The notes under the pieces: model-generated
What the model was told of the DNA's origin: nothing
The model's input: the letters and a program-made list of their open reading frames with translations, nothing else
Databases searched by the model: none
Shown: in pieces, positions 26,710 to 34,994 of the stretch
Layout of the letters: each line of letters begins with the position of its first letter
How positions within the stretch are numbered: position 1 is the first letter of the stretch
Assembly (NCBI RefSeq): GCF_017592825.1
Contig: NZ_JAGFMD010000004.1
Location: 62,001 to 126,000, forward strand
Reading direction: 5' to 3'
From: Roseivirga sp. E12
GTDB taxonomy: Bacteria; Bacteroidota; Bacteroidia; Cytophagales; Cyclobacteriaceae
Length of the DNA: 64,000 bases
Made by a program: the position numbers and the translations under genes

Positions 26710-28593
26710 ATGTCTTATATCTACGGCACAGTTTGTCATCCGGAAAACGTGGACCCTGAAGCACTGGCCATTCTAAGAGCGGATCTTCAACGGTATCCTA
26801 CGGACGGTCATGTTGAACTTACTGAAAGTGTTGTTTCCGGTGGTCTTTTTTATCAAAACCTGAGAAAACCACCATTCCCATCCGAAGCGCCCCTAAAAGA
26901 TCCGAAGACAGGCATCATCATTTTTGCCAGTACCCGACTGGACTACAGGTCGCTACTGTTAAAAAAACTAGGCCTCGATCAAAGTCAGTTGAGTAAGCTT
27001 ACGGATACGCAGCTGATCCTGAACGCTTATTTAAAGTGGGATGAGCATTGTGTACATTACCTTGAAGGTGACTTTTCCTTTCTTATCTGGAACCCCTCAA
27101 AGCAATATCTCTGGGGTGCCCGAGATCCTATGGGCTTCCAACCACTTTTTTTTTCCATCAATGGTCAGACCTGTTTTTTTTCCAGTCATACCACTGGACT
27201 GGCCAGGATACCGGGAATTGATCGAAGTCCTGACGAAGTATTCTTTGCAAACCGCTTACTAAGGGCAGAGGGCTCGCTTTTCGTCACACCTTACAAAGGC
27301 ATCAACCAAATACCAGTTGGACACACTATCAGAATTGATTCGGGCAAAATTAGTGTCTCAAAGTACCACCACTGGCAAATCATACCTTCAAGCCATAAGG
27401 TATCACGTGAAGATTATACATCAGAATTGGTTACAATTTTATCAGATGCCATTGAAACTAGACTATACGCTGATTATCCTGTGGGAGGCTTCCTCAGTGG
27501 GGGCTTAGATTCAAGTTCAGTGATGGCCATTTTACAATCCTTACTACAACAAGGGTCGGGAAAATCTCTGATCACCACTTCTTCAGTCCATCCGAAAGGA
27601 ACCAGTTTCAGAAATGAAGACGAAAGACCATGGGTCGATATTTTTAAAAAGCACTTTCCCGAAACTGAAATTAATTATTGCACTCTTGAACATATTCCTC
27701 CGTTACGTCAGGAAGATGCAGAGTTTTTTTCCACCGTTCGACTGCGCAGATACCCAACCACGTTTATAACAGAAATAATGGAGGGTAAACTCATCAGTGA
27801 AGGCTGTCGCACTTTTTTTACTGGCTGGCGAGGTGACCATTTTATTTCTAGGAGGGGGTATGCCCACTATATCGATTTCTTAAAGCAGGGTCGGTTCTTC
27901 CAGTTGTTCTGCGCAATAAGGGACACAGCTGCCTTTACCAACCGTAGTCCAAAAGCACTGTTCAAGGCAATCATCAAAGAAAATGTCTATGCGAACCACT
28001 TTGGTGTCAGAAACCGATCGGATCGCAATCTGTTGAATAAAGAATGGGTAGAAGGTGTTTTGACGAACAAAAAATCACAAAGCCGCAGATGGAAATTGTA
28101 CGATACCACTCATGACTTTAGTTGGTTTTTGCCTGATGGTCAGGCAAGTCAGCAATTCTATGAAGACACCTCTTTTAACAGCAAACAAGTCTTAAAGAGA
28201 ATGATTCCCTTGTCAGACCCCAGAATAATCAACTTCACCCTACAATTACCAGCAGAAGAGTTTTCGAAAGGGGGTATGGATAGAAGTATTATGAGAAGGG
28301 CTATGAAAAATTATTTACCTGATGAGCTCAGGTTAAGAAATACCAAAGGGAGCTTTATGGGTAATGAATCGGCTATTTCAGCCAAGATACACGAGCAATG
28401 GTTGGAACAGATAAACATCTCGAGCCTCATAGATCAATCCCCATTAAGAGCATTTATCAACCCCTCTGAGGTAAAAAGACACATTGCCGAACACAAGAAA
28501 AATATAAAGACTGGGAACGTAGATTTACAGCATCAAAACACCTATTTGTTGAATATGTTGGGATTTTTGTTTTTCTTTGATGGGAAGAGATAA
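26710..28593 (+). CDS. Lasso peptide macrolactam synthetase C (asparagine-synthase-like cyclase)
   Basis: A 627-residue protein with the two-domain asparagine synthetase layout. The N-terminal glutaminase-like domain lacks the catalytic Cys2 (it starts MSYIYGTV), as in McjC-type cyclases that do not hydrolyse glutamine. The PP-loop SGGLDSS is at residues 263-269, showing ATP binding for adenylation of the Asp/Glu side chain. LasC activates the ring acid and joins it to the N-terminal amine of the core. Upstream gene spacing of two bases, and the precursor starting 14 bases after its stop, place it in the same operon. The asparagine-synthase genes of the polysaccharide locus differ in having Cys2 or lacking the N-terminal domain. 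Confidence 0.9.
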   Translation: MSYIYGTVCHPENVDPEALAILRADLQRYPTDGHVELTESVVSGGLFYQNLRKPPFPSEAPLKDPKTGIIIFASTRLDYRSLLLKKLGLDQSQLSKLTDTQLILNAYLKWDEHCVHYLEGDFSFLIWNPSKQYLWGARDPMGFQPLFFSINGQTCFFSSHTTGLARIPGIDRSPDEVFFANRLLRAEGSLFVTPYKGINQIPVGHTIRIDSGKISVSKYHHWQIIPSSHKVSREDYTSELVTILSDAIETRLYADYPVGGFLSGGLDSSSVMAILQSLLQQGSGKSLITTSSVHPKGTSFRNEDERPWVDIFKKHFPETEINYCTLEHIPPLRQEDAEFFSTVRLRRYPTTFITEIMEGKLISEGCRTFFTGWRGDHFISRRGYAHYIDFLKQGRFFQLFCAIRDTAAFTNRSPKALFKAIIKENVYANHFGVRNRSDRNLLNKEWVEGVLTNKKSQSRRWKLYDTTHDFSWFLPDGQASQQFYEDTSFNSKQVLKRMIPLSDPRIINFTLQLPAEEFSKGGMDRSIMRRAMKNYLPDELRLRNTKGSFMGNESAISAKIHEQWLEQINISSLIDQSPLRAFINPSEVKRHIAEHKKNIKTGNVDLQHQNTYLLNMLGFLFFFDGKR

Positions 28594-28606
28594 CTTTATT
28601 ACGACT

Positions 28607-28783
28607 ATGAACTCACAGAAGGGAATAAACAAAGAGGACCAGAACAGAAAAAGTGATAAAATGGTTTGGCAGTTACCTGAACTTATAGAGTTAGATATTA
28701 ACGAAGCTACTTTGAACGTTACAAAAGTTCCAGGAGTTAGCGTGAACGATGGTGGCAATCCTTTTACCGACTACAATAGTTAA
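28607..28783 (+). CDS. Putative lasso peptide precursor A
   Basis: A 58-residue peptide. The leader contains WQLPELIEL, which matches the YxxPxL recognition motif with Trp for Tyr, as in paeninodin-type leaders, and a Thr two residues before the likely cleavage site. The predicted core VPGVSVNDGGNPFTDYNS has Asp8, giving an eight-membered ring; a start one residue earlier (Lys) would make a nine-membered ring. The core ends in Ser, the residue phosphorylated by HPr-kinase-like enzymes in known relatives. I chose ATG 28607; an in-frame ATG at 28577 overlaps the cyclase gene and adds ten residues. The gene sits between C and a convergent B1. Val at core position 1 is unusual. Exact cleavage is unproven. 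Confidence 0.8.
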   Translation: MNSQKGINKEDQNRKSDKMVWQLPELIELDINEATLNVTKVPGVSVNDGGNPFTDYNS

Positions 28784-28793
28784 TAGCTCACGC

Positions 28794-29072
28794 TTATCGC
28801 ACCAGCACCATATTCTTTTGGTGTAATTCCTGAATAAAATTTCTACAATCATTCGCACAGGTTGCTGTGTCTATGTCAAAAGTACTTATGAGCTTGGAAA
28901 TTAGATCATCGAAGGATACCTCTTCGTTCATGGCCTGCCAGACATATTTGGCCACCTGATTCATCCCAAAGTATTTCCCACTTTCAATACTCATCAGCGC
29001 CAATGACTCACCAAGGCTTGCCTCAATGAGATCGTCTGATTTTTTAAGCAAGGTATCTCCTTTTATTTCCAT
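28794..29072 (-). CDS. PqqD-like leader-binding protein B1 (RRE)
   Basis: A 92-residue PqqD-family protein, the RiPP recognition element that binds the precursor leader and delivers it to the B2 protease. Typical features are LIEASLGESLALMSIESGKYFGMNQVAKYVWQAM, with the beta-hairpin and FG-N-V-A-VW signature, and a C-terminal helical bundle. The length matches stand-alone LasB1. It is encoded on the opposite strand to the precursor, ending 10 bases from its stop, which is an unusual arrangement because A, B1 and C are normally co-directional. Confidence 0.92.
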   Translation of the reverse strand: MEIKGDTLLKKSDDLIEASLGESLALMSIESGKYFGMNQVAKYVWQAMNEEVSFDDLISKLISTFDIDTATCANDCRNFIQELHQKNMVLVR

Positions 29073-29409
29073 GTTTTATGAATTAGCTTGAGGTAAAATT
29101 AGAGTAACCCTAAACAAATACAAAAATAGAGTAATTGTTTTTGACACCTTGATAGATTAGCGCTTTCGGACAAGTGAAGACCTAGTCATCTTCGAGCGCT
29201 CGTGTAAAACTCATTTATCCAAATTTTGAAAATATCCAATGTCTGAAAAGCCTGCTAGTGAAAAGAATACGCACGTTGGATCAGTAGTGCCAAATGAAGA
29301 AACTAGTACATGAAGATTGCCTAGTGCCCTCGAAACGGTAAATTAAGGCATTAATCATTCGTAGACCTCCTACAAACTAACTAAATTACTCACTCACACT
29401 CCTCTAGCA
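29073..29409. other. Intergenic region between divergent B1 and PhyH-like genes
   Basis: This 337-base AT-rich stretch is the only gene-free region above 300 bases. It should hold two divergent promoters. On the minus strand a possible Bacteroidota -7 box (TAnnTTTG) is at 29128-29121, 49 bases ahead of B1, without a clear -33 partner. One 24-codon ORF (29239-29313) is present but has no supporting feature. No hairpin terminator or other repeat was recognised. Confidence 0.45.
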
Positions 29410-30228
29410 ATGGAATTTAGTCCTGAAGAAAAACGAAAAGGTAAGATTAACAAAGAGAGATTGGCGTCCGTTGTGAAGGAGTTCAGAGCCAATGGCTTCC
29501 TTGTGATCGACAACCACTTTTCAAAAGAGAAAGTGGAAGAATTGAATGCCAGTTTCGAAAGAGATTATTCCCATCACTTCGAAGACAAGCAACACAAAGA
29601 TGCCAGAAGGTTCAGCCATAAAAGGCCTTGTATTACTGTGAATGTCAAAGATGAGTTTAATGCACCTGAGATTTATTGTGATCCTCTAATTTTGGAGTTA
29701 ATGGGCCATCTTTTAGAGCCCGATTTTATCATTTGTAATTTGACATGCGTGCTTTCCCTTCCCGGATCAAAACAAATGAAAGTACACAGGGATGGTACTA
29801 TATTCAATGGGAGTCCTGTGAGATCTCTCCTGCCCCCCTTTGCTATTGGTATGCTTGTACCTCTTATTCCCTTTAACAAAATCAATGGCACTACTCGATT
29901 TTGGCCAGGTAGTCATCTTGGCCAAAGTACTATTGAAGAAACTGCCCAAAGCCCTAATTTTATTGAATCGGACATTGATCAGGGCTCCTGTATTCTGATG
30001 GACTATCGACTTTGCCACAGCGGTAATGCTAATAACTCTGATACGGTAAGACCGCTATTGTATTGCAATTATTCCAATGCTTGGTATATTGATGTGGGGA
30101 ATTTTCAGGAGCAGGCACATTTTTATCTTAGTGATGAAGAGTTTATGAAAATACCAGCAAAGAACCGTAAATTGTTTGTCCGTAGAAACATTAACCTAAC
30201 ATCCACCTTCGAGCTACTTAACAATTAA
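29410..30228 (+). CDS. Phytanoyl-CoA dioxygenase (PhyH) family oxygenase
   Basis: A 272-residue Fe(II)/2-oxoglutarate oxygenase of the PhyH fold. The facial triad is seen as His126 and Asp128 (MKVHRDGT) and His203 (LCHSGNANN), with Arg214 in VRPLLY for 2-oxoglutarate. The opening FRANGFLVIDNHFSKEKVEELN is typical of the family. PhyH proteins hydroxylate many small molecules and some peptides. It starts a rightward run with the YkgJ-type and JmjC-type genes, opposite in direction to B1. A tailoring role is possible. Confidence 0.87.
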   Translation: MEFSPEEKRKGKINKERLASVVKEFRANGFLVIDNHFSKEKVEELNASFERDYSHHFEDKQHKDARRFSHKRPCITVNVKDEFNAPEIYCDPLILELMGHLLEPDFIICNLTCVLSLPGSKQMKVHRDGTIFNGSPVRSLLPPFAIGMLVPLIPFNKINGTTRFWPGSHLGQSTIEETAQSPNFIESDIDQGSCILMDYRLCHSGNANNSDTVRPLLYCNYSNAWYIDVGNFQEQAHFYLSDEEFMKIPAKNRKLFVRRNINLTSTFELLNN

Positions 30229-30244
30229 GAAACTGTATCCCTAA

Positions 30245-30772
30245 ATGATTGAAGAAAACTCTCCAGATCTTTGCACCAAGTGCGGGGTCTGTTGTGATGG
30301 CTCATTTTTCGAACTGGCAGGAGTTCAACAATCTGATATAAATGAAGTAACTCGAGAGTTGGATATGTTACAGACAGGAGAAAGACTTCAAATAAAGCTC
30401 CCCTGCACTGCTCATGTGAATAATCGTTGTACAATCTATGAGGTCAGGCCCTGGGTTTGTAGAGCCTACGAATGTAAGCTGCTGAAAGAGTGTAAAAGAG
30501 GAGAGGTGAGCGAAGAGGAGGCTATTAAAACTATCGATCAACTTAAATCAGCTTTGGAAGAACTTGATACACTCTTATTGGAAGCAGACGTTCCAAAAGA
30601 GAGAAGGGGTGTTCATAAAAGGATAAGGATTCTGGAAGAAAGATCACTTACCATTATGGCAGAACCTCAGTATCGCAAAGCGTATGGACCATTGCTTATA
30701 AAGTACAGATTGCTCCAAAAACTCCTCACGGAGAGATTTGGAATACCTTTTGAAAAGAGAGACGTGACTTGA
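30245..30772 (+). CDS. YkgJ-family cysteine cluster protein
   Basis: A 175-residue protein with the YkgJ zinc/iron-binding cysteine cluster: CTKCGVCCD near residues 10-18, then CTAHVNNRCTIYEVRPWVCRAYEC, about eight conserved cysteines in all. The second half is helical and charged. YkgJ-like proteins often accompany oxygenases or modification enzymes, but their activity is mostly unknown. The gene lies 16 bases after the PhyH-like gene and 94 before the JmjC-like gene, so it belongs to the same transcription unit. Confidence 0.85.
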   Translation: MIEENSPDLCTKCGVCCDGSFFELAGVQQSDINEVTRELDMLQTGERLQIKLPCTAHVNNRCTIYEVRPWVCRAYECKLLKECKRGEVSEEEAIKTIDQLKSALEELDTLLLEADVPKERRGVHKRIRILEERSLTIMAEPQYRKAYGPLLIKYRLLQKLLTERFGIPFEKRDVT

Positions 30773-30866
30773 TCAAATAATTGTAGAGAAATTGCCCAAA
30801 ATGAACACCATCCAATAAAATTTTTATAGCAAGCTGCTATATTGCCTTAGCTGAAGTACCAGCGCA

Positions 30867-32063
30867 ATGAAACAACTAGAAAAACTTTTTGGACGTTCAT
30901 ATCGGGATTTTTTTTCCGTTTATCGAGAACGAAAACATCTGTTTATTCCTTCGGCTTCTTCCAATCACTTTGATGAGGCATTGGAACTTTCGGATATTGA
31001 AACCTACCTGGCTACTGTGCCTTTAAAACATGGTCAGATAGTGCTGGTCAATCATCAAAGGAGACCCTTGGCAGAGGAGTTTCTGAAGATAGATAACGAT
31101 TATGTCGCTGGCAATATCATTGATATCAGAAAACTACTCAGCCTCCTTAGTAATGGCACTACGGCTATTCTTACGGATATGGCCAGGTACATTCCTAAAC
31201 TTAATAGGTACTGTGAACAACTAGAAAATGAACTGGGCGTAAAACTTCAAGCCAATGTGTATATCACTCCACCAAAGTCTCGGGGTTTCAATGTACATAT
31301 CGACAGCCACGATGTATTAGTCCTTCAGATCTATGGCAAAAAGATTTGGCACTTATTCGGGGGCCTAGTTGAATACCCTACGAAGAGCTTCATTCGAAAA
31401 CAAAAGGAATTTACCGAAAAAGACCATCCCTTGGTGGATGATATAGAAATGGTTCCGGGAGATCTGCTCTATGTACCCCAGGGAATGTATCATGATGCAA
31501 GTACTGACGAAGCACCTTCAATTCACATTACACTAGGTCTTTTACAAAGAAGACGTTCAGAAATATTGAAAACGTTATTAGATCACGCAAGTGATCATGC
31601 TTTTTTAAGGCAACCCATACCCAGAAATCTAAAAGACCCTTCGGTGAAAGAGGTTTTTTATAAAGAATTCAAAGAAACCTGCCATAAGCTGATAGAAGAA
31701 GCCGACCTGGAGGTGTTACTTGATGAAATTCAAAAGGAATTTGGCACAAGGCAAGTTCCTGACCTCCAAGGAACACTTTCTGCAACATTGACCATAGACC
31801 AATTGACTATAGATTCCATAGTCAAAAAGAAAAAAGGAGTAAGGTACAGGGTCAATGACGAACTCTGGCACACTGCGATTTATTTTTGCCATGAACAAGT
31901 CAAGATCCCCAAACCCATAGAATCTGTATTGAATGTCATTTTAGGTGATGAGGTTTTTAGCGTCAAAGATATAAGCCCTGATTTAAGCGAAAAGGTTAAA
32001 ATAGAGTTGATAAAAGAATTCGTGATTAAAGGTCTTCTTCAAGTTGTTGCTGTTCCAACTTGA
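30867..32063 (+). CDS. JmjC/cupin_4-like 2OG oxygenase
   Basis: A 398-residue protein. The central cupin (JmjC) domain shows the HxD pair His144/Asp146 (FNVHIDSHD) and distal His209 (GMYHDAST), with the QIYGKKIWHLF strand between them, as in ribosomal oxygenases and related bacterial hydroxylases (YcfD/NO66). The C-terminal 150 residues form a helical, winged-helix-like region. Known relatives hydroxylate ribosomal proteins; here the location suggests a local peptide or protein target, which is inference. It converges with the P4H-like gene. Confidence 0.85.
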   Translation: MKQLEKLFGRSYRDFFSVYRERKHLFIPSASSNHFDEALELSDIETYLATVPLKHGQIVLVNHQRRPLAEEFLKIDNDYVAGNIIDIRKLLSLLSNGTTAILTDMARYIPKLNRYCEQLENELGVKLQANVYITPPKSRGFNVHIDSHDVLVLQIYGKKIWHLFGGLVEYPTKSFIRKQKEFTEKDHPLVDDIEMVPGDLLYVPQGMYHDASTDEAPSIHITLGLLQRRRSEILKTLLDHASDHAFLRQPIPRNLKDPSVKEVFYKEFKETCHKLIEEADLEVLLDEIQKEFGTRQVPDLQGTLSATLTIDQLTIDSIVKKKKGVRYRVNDELWHTAIYFCHEQVKIPKPIESVLNVILGDEVFSVKDISPDLSEKVKIELIKEFVIKGLLQVVAVPT

Positions 32064-32089
32064 CCCATGAAATGTGTTTTATCACCCCT

Positions 32090-32794
32090 CTATCCAAACC
32101 ACCCTGAAAACGCAATCCTTTTAGCCTTGGCCCCTTCTGATATTGGTGTCACTTCATGATTTAGATTTTTCAAATCCCTAATGGCAAAAAGTAAAAGTTG
32201 ATTGTATCCAGGAGCAAAGTTGGCGTAAGTTTCTCCGTTTTTCTTTTGTGTGAATTTCAGGTGACCACCCCATTCTGTATTCCAATCTGGACAGAGATAG
32301 TAAATGAAGCCAATCTCCCCATTATCACCATCATCATGCTTTGCCAGAAAATCGCCAGTTTCATAGCAACTCGTAAAAAGAGAATCTGTACCTGATAGGT
32401 CTTTATTTGTAACGGTTTTAATGAGTCGTAATAAGGACTCACTCTTAAATAGGTCGACTAATTCTCTTTCAGGACCGTGCAAAGGGAGTTTAGCCTCATA
32501 GACAGATCGTTTGAACTTAAAGGAAAATTCGCCAAGCTCATATTGCTCTTTTACCAATTCATTGAGCTTTGAGAGAGAAGGTCTGTTTTGCTTATTGTTC
32601 AATAAGTTCAGGCTTTTCCTTGTTCCTCTTAAGACAGGGCAGAATGCTAAATACCATTCGCTGTCGGGCTTATTGTTTAAATAGTCAAATGCTCGTTGAG
32701 CAAATTCAGGCTCAAGAAATTTTTCTATCACCAATAGCTTATTTTCAGCGAATTGAGTATTTAGTGTTTCCTTATCAAGTTGTGAGTTGAACAT
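32090..32794 (-). CDS. Prolyl-4-hydroxylase-type 2OG-Fe(II) oxygenase
   Basis: A 234-residue oxygenase with a P4H-like fold. His153 and Asp155 (LAKHDDGDNG), His213 (LNHEVTPI) and Arg226 (AKRIAFSGWFG) form the complete metal and 2-oxoglutarate site, and the strand WGGHLKF is typical. Peptidyl hydroxylation is the usual activity. The lasso core has two prolines plus several Asp/Asn, so a peptide substrate is possible. The gene stands alone, leftward, convergent with the JmjC-like gene and divergent from the methyltransferase. Confidence 0.87.
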   Translation of the reverse strand: MFNSQLDKETLNTQFAENKLLVIEKFLEPEFAQRAFDYLNNKPDSEWYLAFCPVLRGTRKSLNLLNNKQNRPSLSKLNELVKEQYELGEFSFKFKRSVYEAKLPLHGPERELVDLFKSESLLRLIKTVTNKDLSGTDSLFTSCYETGDFLAKHDDGDNGEIGFIYYLCPDWNTEWGGHLKFTQKKNGETYANFAPGYNQLLLFAIRDLKNLNHEVTPISEGAKAKRIAFSGWFG

Positions 32795-32932
32795 AGAAAA
32801 TGTAAAACTTTCATTATGCAGATTCAGACACCTTTAAACCTTGATACTTTGAGTTGGGTGCTGAACAGCTAAAGTAGTTATTTGAAGCGAGTAAATGTTT
32901 TCATCAGCATATGCTAGATCCCTGTTTGATTA

Positions 32933-33688
32933 ATGAGAAATCTAAAGGCCACCATAGTTAGTCTGAAAACTTCAAGGTTTTTAATAGGGCGCCTCGTCTA
33001 CACCGCGGCTTTTCTTATTATTTCAATACCTGAATATTTGGCGAGTGCTCAAAAAAGGTCCGAACTATGGTATGGTGTGCGTTATGGAAAAGACTATCAT
33101 CAGAAAGCGTCTTTTACACTTGAGAATAGATATCCAGACCTATTCAGCATTTGTCAGAATTATTTTAATTATCGTTCAGAGTTGAAAATTTTATCGTTTG
33201 GATGCTCCACTGGAGAGGAAGTTAAAACACTAAGTCAAGTTTTCCCGAAGGCAGAAGTTGTGGGAGTTGATATAAACAAGAGATCTCTAAGGAAGGCCAG
33301 AAAAAACTATGAGAATAGCAAAGTGAGTTTTTTACACTCCGAATCTATGAATTTTAAAAACGCTTCTTATTTCAATGTGATATTCTGTTGTGCTGTTTTT
33401 CAAAAAACAGATAATAGAGATCAAAGTAATCATGAATCGAAGTATCTATTTTCTAAATTCGAGAAAGCAATTACCGAGTTAGACAAAAAATTGAATAAAG
33501 GTGGTTTGCTAGTGATTGATCATTCTGATTTTCTATTTACTGATACTTCATTATTTAGAAATTATGAAGTGCTTGATGCTGAGGGAAATAGATTAAAGCG
33601 AAATCGGCCTTATTATGATTCAAACAACAAAAGAGTCTCGAGTTTTACGGAAACAAACAGAGTATACATAAAGATAAGTGATAACTAA
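32933..33688 (+). CDS. Class I SAM-dependent methyltransferase
   Basis: A 251-residue protein with a short hydrophobic N-terminal stretch (about residues 20-38) that may associate it with the membrane. The methyltransferase domain shows motif I LSFGCSTGEEV, the acidic residue after beta-2 (VVGVDINKRSLRKA), FNVIFCCAVFQ and the post-motif strand GLLVIDHSDF. The substrate is unknown. It is monocistronic between two leftward genes. A role in lasso tailoring (C-terminal or side-chain methylation) is possible but purely positional. Confidence 0.78.
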   Translation: MRNLKATIVSLKTSRFLIGRLVYTAAFLIISIPEYLASAQKRSELWYGVRYGKDYHQKASFTLENRYPDLFSICQNYFNYRSELKILSFGCSTGEEVKTLSQVFPKAEVVGVDINKRSLRKARKNYENSKVSFLHSESMNFKNASYFNVIFCCAVFQKTDNRDQSNHESKYLFSKFEKAITELDKKLNKGGLLVIDHSDFLFTDTSLFRNYEVLDAEGNRLKRNRPYYDSNNKRVSSFTETNRVYIKISDN

Positions 33689-33734
33689 CTCGAGTTTATC
33701 TTGTGTTTTCTGTTCTGCGGGAGAAGTCGATGAA

Positions 33735-34958
33735 TTACTTTGAGAACTTATTAATCTTTACATGGGTTCTCCAAATCCGAAATGGTTTGGTAAGAAATAG
33801 CCACCAGTACTTTTTGCCTTTATTACTTTCCTCATTGATATCATAAACCGTTGGAACAAAAACCTGAGTTATGTGGTAGTATAATACCTTTAGTCTGGTA
33901 CTCAGGAATTGCCTCAAGGTGAAATGAAAACGAATATCCTTAAAATAGGTATTCACATTAGCCGAATGTTCCCCAACCCAGAGTTGTTTAATTACCTGTC
34001 TTGTATGTTTTTGAATGGTTCGGTTTTGGATGACTCTTTTTGACTGTTGAGGAATTTCAATTTCGAATAGCTCATGAGCTAGACTAACCCCGAGAAGTAC
34101 AATATTTCGGACCTTAAGTTTTTCGCTCTCTATCAAGAGGAACTGCCAATCAATTTTATCATTAAACCTTAAGAGAATAGCGGCTATATCGCATATATAC
34201 TTGAGTCGATTCCAACGGTCTTCTCCACCGTGGTGTAAGCTTGTTGTAAGTAGAAGCCCCTCGGGAGTAAGCATATTTATACTTGTACCAAAAAAATCTT
34301 GTTTTCGAGTGAATGGAAAAATGTCAAGGTAATCTAGATCCGTTTGCCATCGCTTAAAGCCTATTTTCCAATGTGGTTCTACGTGATATTTTCTCTTTCC
34401 AGCTTCGTAAAGGTCAAAATTGTATTCAAAATTCTGTTTGAAGAATTTCTCTTCAAAGTGTTCAGGAATGTCCTTGGAAGCTACATAACCTCTTTTTAGT
34501 AGTACATCTCGAATTGTAGAAAAATCTTCGAGCTTCATAAGCAGGTCGACATCAGACATCTCTCTCAGTCCTATATCTCCATAAGCTTGTCTGGCCAATA
34601 TGACCCCTTTGTAAGGAATCACTTCTAAACCTTTTTTCGATATAAGGCCTATTAGTTGGACCATTTCACGAGCATGATCCATGTTGACGTAAGATTGCCG
34701 TCTGCCGAGGGTCTCAAACTTATTAAAAAATTTTTGGGGGATTTTTCTCCGATCATTCCACAAGTACATCCCTTGAAACACTAGCGGTCTTACACTATGG
34801 TAGGTCGTGAATCTTTCAAATTTCAACCAGTCAATGGTGTCGATATCAAAATCACACGGTTGATCAAAATCCTTGGCATGTAATGCTATATGACAGAAAT
34901 GTAGAAGAGCTCGCCACTCGGTGTTTTGTGTGATTCTTTTTCCGACTGCCAATTTCAT
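33735..34958 (-). CDS. Nucleotidyltransferase-fold protein (lasso locus N, PadeN/PsmN-like)
   Basis: A 407-residue protein of the uncharacterised nucleotidyltransferase family (NTP_transf_5 type) that is a hallmark neighbour of phospho-lasso clusters. The signature YKGVILARQAYGDIGLREMSDVDLL (residues about 116-140) carries the two catalytic Asp (136, 138). In pseudomycoidin the homologue PsmN is reported, as I recall, to attach hexoses to the phosphorylated C-terminus. It follows the ABC exporter gene by 36 bases on the same strand, forming an N-D pair. The presence of both supports the lasso reading of the region. Confidence 0.82.
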   Translation of the reverse strand: MKLAVGKRITQNTEWRALLHFCHIALHAKDFDQPCDFDIDTIDWLKFERFTTYHSVRPLVFQGMYLWNDRRKIPQKFFNKFETLGRRQSYVNMDHAREMVQLIGLISKKGLEVIPYKGVILARQAYGDIGLREMSDVDLLMKLEDFSTIRDVLLKRGYVASKDIPEHFEEKFFKQNFEYNFDLYEAGKRKYHVEPHWKIGFKRWQTDLDYLDIFPFTRKQDFFGTSINMLTPEGLLLTTSLHHGGEDRWNRLKYICDIAAILLRFNDKIDWQFLLIESEKLKVRNIVLLGVSLAHELFEIEIPQQSKRVIQNRTIQKHTRQVIKQLWVGEHSANVNTYFKDIRFHFTLRQFLSTRLKVLYYHITQVFVPTVYDINEESNKGKKYWWLFLTKPFRIWRTHVKINKFSK

Positions 34959-34994
34959 ATTAAGCTTTGTGGTCTAAAATACACCATGATGGTT

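Noticed and set aside
29239-29313. 24-codon ORF between B1 and the PhyH-like gene
   Set aside because: Short, polar, no leader motif of the lasso type, no ring acid at positions 7-9 after a Thr, and not linked to another gene; probably chance.
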